Assembly (NCBI GenBank): GCA_902728285.1
Contig: CACVBU010000480.1
Coordinates: forward strand, 248,001-312,000
Reading direction: 5' to 3'
Source of the DNA: Clytia hemisphaerica
Lineage: Eukaryota > Cnidaria > Hydrozoa > Leptothecata > Clytiidae
Length of the DNA stretch: 64,000 bases
Shown here: positions 56,001-64,000 of the stretch, in pieces
Layout of the letters: each line of letters starts with the position of its first letter
How positions within the stretch are numbered: the first letter of the stretch is position 1
The notes under the pieces: generated by a model
The model's database searches: none
Seen by the model: only the letters and a program-made list of their open reading frames with translations
Told to the model about the DNA's origin: nothing
Made by a program: the position numbers and the translations under genes

Positions 56001-59000
56001 TTTAAAAAGAGAAACATTTCTTTTGGAAAATTGCCAGAGCTACATGTTTTTTCTTTTATAAGCATAACGTTTATAAGCATATGCAGGCTCAGTTTTTGGT
56101 ACCTAAACAATGGCTCTATTGTTTGAGAACAATAGAATGCTAAGCATAATGCGAGCCTGACATAGATAGGGACAGACACTTGCTTATAAAAAAAAACATG
56201 TAGGTGAAAATATACTTATTTTCGGAGGAATACCCAAAATCTTTTAAAGACAAATTTCCTAACCTCGAGAAAAAGGGGAATGAAAATCCGGGGCAGTCAA
56301 CCTCCTCCACCCTACTAACAAACCAACTAACCAACATTTTTTCGATCAAGAAAGTTTTGACAAAAATACTTCGTGTTGACAAACTGACTGTAGTCGGTGA
56401 AAAGACCTTTTTCGATTAACCAAGTTATATATAATGGGTTATATAGTTCCCCGGGACTTCAAAACCAGTTTTTGCCAAGCTCATCAAGCAAGGGAAAATT
56501 TTCTTTGGAGCATTGAAAGTGGCAAGGTCATTATGGCCTAAAAACCCTTTGAAAATTGTTGGTACTTTTCTGCTGAATCAGCAGAATTTATTTTTATTTG
56601 ATTTATTTATATTGAGAAAATCAAATAAAAACCTATATATACTACTTGTCTGGGTCAAACAAGACCCCGAGGGAGGCACTTAGGTAAAATTAGGTACAGG
56701 TTGGTCAGGTTCCCTTTTTTAGAATCTGACAGGCTCTCTAATTTACTAATCTTCATTCTTCAAGATGTTTGGCATCTGGCAGGGTCAACTTTTGGTTATT
56801 TTGAACAATTTTAAGGGTGAAAATTATTTTTTTCATCTTCTTTTGGTCATCTTTGCTACATTTTAGGTTGGAAATAGTAAAATGTTTCAATTTTTCATTC
56901 TGACGGGTCCTAAATTTACCAAATAATCATATCTGACAGGGTCCACTTTTTGAACTCTAGCGGCACTTCCCCGTCGGCCGTCAAGGTCAGTGCCCCCCCC
57001 CGGACAAAGACCACCTCCGGTCTACTGTTGTAGAGACGGTTCAAAAAAATTATCGTGAAAAGTATGCTAATTCAACCTACTAACTATCAACACTCTCATA
57101 GATGATAGCGAATGAGTGAGAACGCCTGGAAGTCCTTTATTCCATAATTAACATAGATATCAAACCAGTAGTTATACATCGCGTCAAATTTGTAACACGT
57201 ACAATTTCAAACATTCAAAGCAATAAATAGGAAATTTGAACCAGCCTCTTGGTATGGCGTCCTTAAAAAAACACCCACTGATACACATAATTGTCAAACA
57301 ATTTCCAAAAAGTATCTCTTGAAGAAATAACTGACGAAATGCAGAATGTAATGGGCGTTTCCATTGGTTTTAGAAAATTCCAAAAAATCTGAAGTTCCCT
57401 GTGGTGGAACACGTTTGGTCTGTTCCAAATCCAAAAAGAGAAATTGCCATAAAAAATCCAGATGGAGTTTTTAGAAGATACTTTGACCCTTTAACTGCCG
57501 TGGCATTTTTTACACCCTCGATCTATTTGCCGGCTTATTTTTTTACACCTTCAACCTATTTGCCAATGTCATGGGCAAAAAGTAGCGATTTTCACTTCAT
57601 TTTCTGAATAATATATGAAGTATTAGCCAAGGACTATAATTTTGAGTTGAACATTTAGTAGGGGGAATTTTGTTCGATTTTGTAAAATCGCTCGAATGTT
57701 TTGTTAGAAGCACTTGTTATACATTTTTGGAAAGCTAAGGGGTAGGGGAATCGAAATTACGATGTTTCCAATTTTTTTTCGGACACTTTGGTGTGATTTT
57801 CGGACAAATATGACGGTCTCAGGCAAAAATCATAGGGTTAAAAATTAATGAAAATTTTAGCTCGAGAAAACGGAGACCTGTTGTATATTTTTGGAAAGCT
57901 CTCAAAAAATTAGGATTAGAGATATATTGCAAGTATAGGTACCTAACTCGAGATATTAACCCTTGAAAACCTTGTTTTTCAGCCAGAAACAGCTTCACAG
58001 CTATTTTGTCCAGTTTTTGCGCTTTTTGAAGCTCAATATCACTTGCAATATATCTCTAATCCTAATTTTTCGAGAGCTTTCCAAAAATAAACAACAGGTC
58101 TCCGTTTTCTCGAGCTAAAATTTTCATTAATTTTTAACCCTATGATTTTTGCCTGAGACCGTCATATTTGTCCGAAAATCACACCAAAGTGTCCGAAAAA
58201 AAATTGGAAACATCGTAATTTCGATTCCCTTACCCCTTAGCTTTCCAAAAATGTATAACAAGTGCTTCTAACAAAACATTCGAGCGATTTTACAGAATAC
58301 CCTCTACTAATTGTAGAATAGTTATTTTTCAACATAGAAAAGTTTGTAACTATTCATTTTTTTCATTTCAAACCCCCTAATACAAAAATCTTGTAAAAAA
58401 TGATAAATTTCCGTCAAATAGGTCGAAATTTCGCATGTCGGCAAATCCCGACAATGGCAAGGAAATTAAAAATGCTCATGTCGGCATATGCCGACATCGG
58501 CACGGAAAGGGTTTAAGGTTTTGTTTTTACATAAGTGTTCCCGTTTCATATCAGACACATATTTCATTTCGGGACAGTGTCTTCCTATTGTTATATTATG
58601 CTGATATAAGCAAAAAATGTTGTTTTTTCTCTTTCTGACCAATCTTGCTCCACATCCGTGTCAATCCAATGCGAAAAAGTTCAGTTGTATTGAAGTTTTT
58701 ACAAGATGCTCACATAATTGGTTATTCAAAACAATAGAGATGACGCGTTCTTTAGAAAAATATAATAAAAGTTTTTGTTTGAATAGTTAACGACCAATCC
58801 AATGACAAAAATTCTTGTAAATGTTCAACTTGACCCAAAAAGTTTGCAAATTAAAATTGATGAGTAAGCAAACAATATCACTCTTATTTAAAAACAAAAC
58901 CTTTAATAATTGGTCATTCGAAGTAGGAAAAATAATGACGCGTTCTTTAGAAAAAGTAACATGTTTTATTACTGGTTAACGACCAACCAAATCAAATAAG

Positions 59001-59906
59001 AGCTTGTTAAAACTCCATCTCGTCCCAAAAAATCTGATCAACGATCTATAATAACCAATGAACTCCTGAAGACTAAAAGATCTCTTAAATTCAACATCGA
59101 AATGGAATGACGTCATTTCCAAGATGGTGGTACATGAGTCGATAAAGGAAGTTAACCACAGTAAAGAGAGTTGTCACTTTAAAAACACTTCAAAAAGGAA
59201 ATATTTCATTCGACATTAACATAACCAAAATTTTCACAGTTCCAAAACGACAATTATTTCGCTTCACCCGCAGAAAGAGTATTCAAAATCGAGAGTTTTC
59301 CGCTCATCTGCTCCAAATGTTAAAAAGACGAATGATTGCACAACACAACTTCTACATTATGTCAGTCATTAATTGCACGTATAAAATTGCAGTGGTGACA
59401 AAAAATGATTTCTATTCAAGCTAAACCAAAATTTCTAACATAGATTACAAACATAGCTTTTTCGAGACCTCTTCGCACTACAATATTTTTCCTCAAAAGA
59501 ACAATTTCTTTTAAGAATGAGAGTTAATTTAAAGGACCTCCGAGGTAGGTCCAAAAAATTTTTTGTACTGGTTCAAAGATCTATTAGATCACAAAAGCCT
59601 TTTTTTAATATTTAATTTTTGCTGATTTCAAATCTGTGTTTAGATTATTCGTATCTTACTTAGAAAGGAAGATTACCTCCCTTTGAAGTAGGCCTAAGTC
59701 GGCAAAAAATTACCACAATCAGCAATAATGACCTATTCACATAGTCTTTAGTCAATTACATTCATAAACATTTAAACATCATTATTCTCAACTTGGTAGT
59801 TAATAAGTATTAACTTTTATGACTTTTAATCCCTATAGGTAAGTGTCCGCATGAATTCAGATCATGGGTCCGACGACTGGATACCAAGGCATTTATTGGT
59901 GCTTAA
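53093..59906 (+). CDS. candidate gene of short chained exons, 3' part, tentative
   Basis: Candidate exons 53093-53172 (phase 0 to 2, very basic: VKRTKRRLFWRLRSK), 54047-54137 (2 to 0), 54610-54664 (0 to 1) and 59839-59906 (1, ending in TAA). Each has an acceptor (TGTCTATAG, ATATCACCAG, TTTGTCTCAG, ATCCCTATAG) and the first three a donor. Phases agree across all four and the joined product, about 97 aa, is hydrophilic, like a cytoplasmic tail. Points against: the exons are short, the last intron would be 5.2 kb, no domain is recognised, and 57375-57472 offers a rival terminal exon. Upstream exons would have to lie at or before the Tc1-like element. Confidence 0.35.
53640..53740 (+). pseudogene. 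decayed duplicate of the exon at 54047-54137
   Basis: 53661-53735 aligns with 54063-54145: TATTCCAAGGC, then CCGAAAACG, TATATTG and a lost donor (CATAAGCC where the intact copy has CGTAAGTCG). The flanks align too (AATCTGATRTTTAGYTGTKA at 53625 and 53800). The copy carries in-frame stops. Confidence 0.4.
54665..57374. other. AT- and pyrimidine-rich noncoding stretch
   Basis: No supported gene. 55260-55440 is strongly CT-rich (tracts such as CTTCTTCTTCTTCTTCTTTT), a simple-sequence region. 56690-57000 contains a GGTCAGG / TGACAGGGTCC-bearing repeat with a C-run, probably an old TIR element. Confidence 0.35.
57486..58514. mobile_element. element with ACCCTTTAACTGCCG ends around a long foldback
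   Basis: Left end ACCCTTTAACTGCCGTGGCA, right end CGGCACGGAAAGGGT. Inside, 57655-57935 and 58028-58318 are inverse copies (ATTTTGTAAAATCGCTCGAA, GGAAAGCTAAGGGGTAGGGG, TGACGGTCTCAGGCAAAAAT, CAACAGGTCTCCGTTTTCTC), a palindrome of about 660 bp. One arm also stands alone at 17880-18240. Confidence 0.6.
58735..59040. repeat. two direct copies of a GACGCGTTCTTTAGAAAA repeat
   Basis: 58735-58850 and 58915-59040 share ATGACGCGTTCTTTAGAAAA, GTTAACGACCAA and a downstream GACCCAAAAA/GTCCCAAAAAA. A third, inverted copy lies at 5050-5175. Confidence 0.6.
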
Positions 59907-60951
59907 CCAGGGAAAGGTAGTGTATAAGCTTCTTAAAACTATTAATACGAATGTTGTCGAGTGTAAAAGCTTGGAAAGCTTTCCCAGTCCCATGAATGGA
60001 TTTCGAAGAAATATCCACAACTGAAGTCAGATTGTGATTGTACTAGATGACTAAAACTGAGAGTCAGAATCATTCCAAACAAAACATGCATGAACAACAG
60101 GTCGAGGATTCAAAAATCAAGACCTTTTATTTCGTCATTTTAAGGTCTTATATATGGGCACTTAGTAGTTCACTTCAGTTTCTTGAAAGCTAGGATATCA
60201 AAAGAAAAGGTGAAAAAATATATTGCAAGAAAAACCCGATCGATAAGAAAAAGTCATATTTGCTTTTAGATCTTCATCAAGTTAGTAATTCCCTTTGCAA
60301 ATATAAATCCTCCGATCTTGAAAAAGTGGCAAATATCCATAATTCTTTCCGAATTCCGATTTTATGTTGGATTTCGAAATCAGCCCCAGAAAAATTATAT
60401 TTTGACTAGAGGCTGAGGAAGGGTCGTCTATAGACTTGGTTATAGTTATAGTTGATTATAACTTATACCATAGGATGGATAAATTTTCGCATTCCCTTGG
60501 GAACATTCCTGACGCATTTCCGGACTGATTCCGTTGTTTTTCCGGGCATACCGACAAAGATATTTTTGCTGCGTACAAATGTGTGGACAATACGAAGCAA
60601 CCTTGTGATTGAATACCTAGCAAGTTGAAGCTACTTTTGTACTTACCTAGAGTGTTGGTCTTTTTCCGTTGAAAGGTGACAATAGATAAACATGCGTTTT
60701 TTGGGCCAACAAATTTTTTTTGCAAGAATCTGCTTGAGCCATCTTTTACCTATGATGGTACCTTACTTTCATGCAAAAAGTCAGAAAAAAACAAAGATGC
60801 AATATTTCACAAAGACCAAAAAACCCTTATTTTAGCCGTTTTTTGGCCCAAATTTGCCCAAAAATTTTTTTTTCGAAAATCGGGCTCCGTCACATTCGAG
60901 GGCTTATAGTTATGCATCTTTGTGCAAAAAATCAGAAAAAACTAATGAGCC
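59907..60951. other. intergenic, no gene supported
   Basis: 60770-60790 and 60920-60945 share ATGCAAAAAGTCAGAAAAAA-like words around a repeat-like block. No coding signal. Confidence 0.35.
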
Positions 60952-61396
60952 AACGAACGAACGAACGAACGAACGAACGAACGAACGAACGAACGAACGA
61001 ACGAACGAACGAACGAACGAACGAACGAACGAACGAACGAACGAACGAACGAACGAACGAACGAACGAACGAACGAACGAACGAACGAACGAACGAACGA
61101 ACGAAACGAACGAACGAACGAACGAACGAACGAACGAACGAACGAACGAACGAACGAACGAACGAACGAACGAACGAACGAACGAACGAACGAACGAACG
61201 AACGAACGAACGAACGAACGAACGAACGAACGAACGAACGAACGAACGAACGAACGAACGAACGAACGAACGAACGAACGAACGAACGAACGAACGAACG
61301 AACGAACGAACGAACGAACGAACGAACGAACGAACGAACGAACGAACGAACGAACGAACGAACGAACGAACGAACGAACGAACGAACGAACGAACG
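60952..61396. repeat. 445-bp (AACG)n tetranucleotide array
   Basis: About 111 uninterrupted AACG units with a single slip (an extra A near 61104). All frames on both strands are open because the unit lacks stops, giving NERT-type and SFVR-type repeats; these are not genes. Confidence 0.97.
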
Positions 61397-62395
61397 TCCA
61401 AAAAGTTTAGCCATTCTACGGTATAACTTACAGATAATTTTGCTTTCAAGACAACCCGGAAGTAAGCCCACATATTACATCGAGTTCAAACAATTTTAAA
61501 TAATATCTTCATATAATATACTTCATAATAAACGCAGTTTTTTATGGATTTAAAAGCTGCTCAAAAAATGAGAGGGGATCTATCCTTAGGATCCGTGACA
61601 TCTTTCTCGGACGCAACCACAGAAGTTTCAGGAAGATAGACACAGGCCTTTAAATTCTAAATACTCAGTTTGAATACGTCCGTCGTTTTTAACTTTAAAT
61701 TGTGCCTAAAATATAATCGAACTGAAAGAGTTTATAATTTTGAAATATCGTTCTTTGTATGTTTGAATATAGAGCTCGTTGAATAAAATTTGCAATTTTT
61801 GCCCATATTTGTTTCTTTTTTAATGCATAAAGATTTTTTTCTAGTCCAAAGCAGCGGACCCGCTCGCAAAAATGACTTCAAATACATTCAGTTTTTGAAA
61901 GAAATTAATGTAGTTGCGTCCTAGGAAAGATGTAATAGATGCTAAATTTTGGCCTCGTACCAGTGAGAAAAATGTTCGAAAATATTTAAGAAATTCGCTT
62001 TTCAGAATTGTATTTCTTCTTAATCATATATATTTTCCAATCTCTGAGATCAGGAGTGCGTTCTTCTTGACCCCATGAGACACTTGAGATAAACGTTCCG
62101 ACATCCTTTAATGTGGTTCGAATTGCACACTTTGAAATCCTCCACACACTGAAAAGTAGAGGAGTGGAAGTGCAAATTCCTACAAAGTTAAGTAAAAAGG
62201 TAGGTAGGTAGGTAGGTAAATCTCTCTAGATAAAACTTTAATTTCCCATTCTACCTTCAAATTTGTCGATAGCTTTGTAAAAAGGGTAAGAAAGCCTTAA
62301 GGAGTTTTTTCGCAAACAAAAATTTAAGTTTCACCTGGTTTTTCTTCTCCACCATACTTTTACCTGGAACCAAGAAATGAAAAATAAATAGAATT
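61397..62395. other. intergenic with dispersed-repeat fragments
   Basis: 61575-61625 matches 21433-21475 inverted (CCTTAGGATCCGTGACATCT, GACGCAACCA). 62200-62217 is a short GGTA run. No gene seen. Confidence 0.4.
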
Positions 62396-62829
62396 TTAAA
62401 TCTCTAAAAATTTCGATAGATTTTTATAACGACAGAAAGAAAATTGTTTAATCACGTTACTACGAATTCTTTGAATGACAACAGCGAAAAGTTGTGGCAT
62501 CATTAGTACTACCGTAATAACCGTATTGGAGAAAGGGAATTTTCCGAGGGAGCTCCGAAGTGTAATCAAATTGTATAACTGATAGTGATATAATGAAAAA
62601 ATGATAAACAAACGAAATTCTTGATTATGATGAAAGAAAGTACCTTGCAATCCGTATATGAATCCAGTGGTCAGCAAAAGAACAACCAAATATATCCAGT
62701 GAACTAGAATCTTCATTTTTCCGCAGAAAATGATCCAAAAACACCGACCAAATGTAAAAATCGTGATACGACGCAAATCTTCAAATAACCTCTTTGAAGA
62801 TTGAAACAATTCTCTTATTAAAACCTATA
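62396..62829 (-). CDS. possible membrane-protein exon or small gene
   Basis: An open minus-strand frame runs from an acceptor-like CTATAG (exon from 62829) to TAA at 62396, about 144 codons. It starts amphipathic and basic (RELFQSSKRLFEDLRRI), then has two to three hydrophobic segments (HWIYLVVLLLTTGFIYGL; FRLFIIFSLY; VITVVLMMPQLFAVVI) and a basic end. It lies downstream of the RING exon on the same strand, but the phases do not join directly. The family is unknown, and it could be chance. Confidence 0.3.
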
Positions 62830-63392
62830 GTTATTATTAGTAAGGTCAGGCCTCCTGAATGGACATTATTACACAGCTGAGAAAACAAAATCGATGGTAT
62901 ATTATAATATGAGCTTGTACTACCTAGTGAGCCCTCAAAGATTGTCCCTTGAATAAAAAATTTTCATAGAAATATTTTCTGGACTTCAAAGTCAAATTGA
63001 ATTTCAACCTGGAATTTGACTGACTAGGGTATCTTTTTTCCCCTTTTTGTCCAAATTATTCATTCAAACAGCGCTTCTCACACTAAATAAACAAACGTGC
63101 GAAAAATTGAAACAGACACCACTGTGTTTGAACTAACATCAAAATATTTGTCTTTGTACTAGATCACTCTCTACTACTTATTGAAAATCGGAAAGAAGAC
63201 AGTTATAAACAGCCTGATATTCTGGTTCCCTGAAAAGTGAATTTGAGATCTAGCCTACAGTCACTAAATTGCGTTTTTTACTTATTTGAAATATATTGAT
63301 ACAGTAAAAGCATAAAATAGATAAAATTTTACATTTTCGAGCCTTTAGAAGGAAACATAAATCACAGAAAAATAATTTGACTTACGATAGGT

Positions 63393-63752
63393 TTACCCAG
63401 CATTCCAGACAGCTTTGACAAACTCCCACCATCCCATTCGGCGAATATCTCGACTGATGTCATCCCTCTCTTCATCTTCGGTTCTCGGTAAAAACGATTC
63501 ATCTCGTAAAACGAAAAACGAAAGAATCGGTGACCGACAGATTGGACATATATCATCTTTGATTCGAAAATAGCAGATTTTGCAAAGACATGCATGTTTG
63601 CAGGGCAGAATAGTGCGAGTGACTGGATGTGTTTGACAAACAATACATAATTGTTGTTGTAAAGGGGATGCATTGTGGTCTAGTTGTGGTTGCTGTTGTC
63701 CTGGTGATGGGTTGTCCAGGTGCAATGGCTCAACCCCTGCTTCAAACATCCT
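63393..63752 (-). CDS. RING-finger (C3HC4) protein, CGRRF1/MUL1-like type
   Basis: Minus-strand exon after acceptor TTTATTGTAG, with ATG at 63749 and TAA at 63393-63395. After about 34 Gln/Pro-rich residues comes a C3HC4 RING: CIVC, an 11-residue spacer, CKHACLCKIC, an 8-residue spacer, CPIC. The form ILPCKHACLC followed by CPICRSPI is that of the RING-HC group with CGRRF1 and MUL1, E3 ubiquitin ligases often anchored in ER or mitochondrial membrane. About 50 residues follow, with an acidic stretch and a Trp-rich end (GWWEFVKAVWNAG). The stop overlaps a possible donor (GG|GTAAAC) and a stronger GTAAGT lies 12 bp on, so the frame may be spliced onward. Upstream exons may lie right of the window. 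Confidence 0.75.
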   Translation of the reverse strand, partial: RMFEAGVEPLHLDNPSPGQQQPQLDHNASPLQQQLCIVCQTHPVTRTILPCKHACLCKICYFRIKDDICPICRSPILSFFVLRDESFLPRTEDEERDDISRDIRRMGWWEFVKAVWNAG

Positions 63753-64000
63753 CTACAATAAAGCAATAAAGCCTTGTTCTAAACATTTTGAGTTTGAAGC
63801 CTAAAATGTTCTGAAGTGTTCTTATTTATATGAGTTACTGCTGTGCGATTTCCTACAAGGTGTGTTTTAGAGTCCATGAAGCCTTTAAATGTCCTTAACT
63901 CGTTCTTAATACTTTACTTGTGTTCTTACAAAGTATGTTCTTATAAAAGACGTGTATGTGAACCCTTCAAAGTATTGAACAGGAATTGCTGTATTTATTA
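63753..64000. repeat. GTTCTTA-rich dispersed repeat at the window edge
   Basis: AAATGTTCTGAAGTGTTCTT, TTTTAGAGTCCATGAAGCCT and TTCTTATAAAAGACGTGTAT resemble blocks at 23935-24229 and 28150-28310, in mixed orientation. Probably one MITE of that family upstream of the RING exon. Confidence 0.45.

Noticed and set aside
60771..61499. Long open frames of NERT-type and SFVR-type repeats on both strands
   Set aside because: They are translations of an AACG tetranucleotide array; a stop-free 4-bp unit keeps all frames open.

Overview
The window is AT-rich nuclear DNA from an animal. Every long gene has GT-AG introns, the genes encode metazoan receptor parts (LDL-receptor class A, fibronectin III, rhodopsin-type GPCRs), and there are tRNA-derived SINEs and many small DNA transposons. 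The density of TIR elements and the mostly 0.3-2 kb introns suggest a non-vertebrate animal; the lineage cannot be fixed from the sequence. Nothing looks bacterial or viral.

Layout. 1-5023 (+): 3' part of a type I membrane receptor, LDLa-FN3-FN3-FN3-TM-short tail, six exons, 5' end off the window. 6102-8505: a 2.4 kb TIR transposon with a frameshifted minus-strand ORF and two further elements nested inside. 9400-14000: an almost continuous field of foldback and TIR elements, including a 1.68 kb element with 9-bp target duplications and a coding-like 30-bp minisatellite. 14927-15042 (-): a lone but convincing last coding exon. 15100-18950: more repeats. 20236-22236 (+): COX16, three exons, 108 aa. 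22.3-31.4 kb: AT-rich DNA with no gene I can support. 31431-32974 (+): a class A GPCR broken by one frameshift. 36013-48010 (+): a 15-exon gene for a 686-aa single-pass membrane protein of no family I know. 48821-49566 (-): a two-exon coiled-coil protein. 50323-51453 (-): an intronless divergent GPCR. 51594-52856: a Tc1-like non-autonomous element. 53093-59906 (+): short exons whose phases chain, perhaps the 3' part of another gene. 60952-61396: a 445-bp tetranucleotide array. 62396-63752 (-): a possible membrane-protein ORF and a RING-finger exon.

The genes do not form one pathway. Four encode or probably encode membrane proteins (the LDLa/FN3 receptor, the unknown type I protein and two GPCRs); COX16 is a mitochondrial housekeeping gene. 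Gene models were built by hand: exon borders were accepted when splice sites, reading frame and intron phase agreed. Identities come from recognition of motifs, not from a search.
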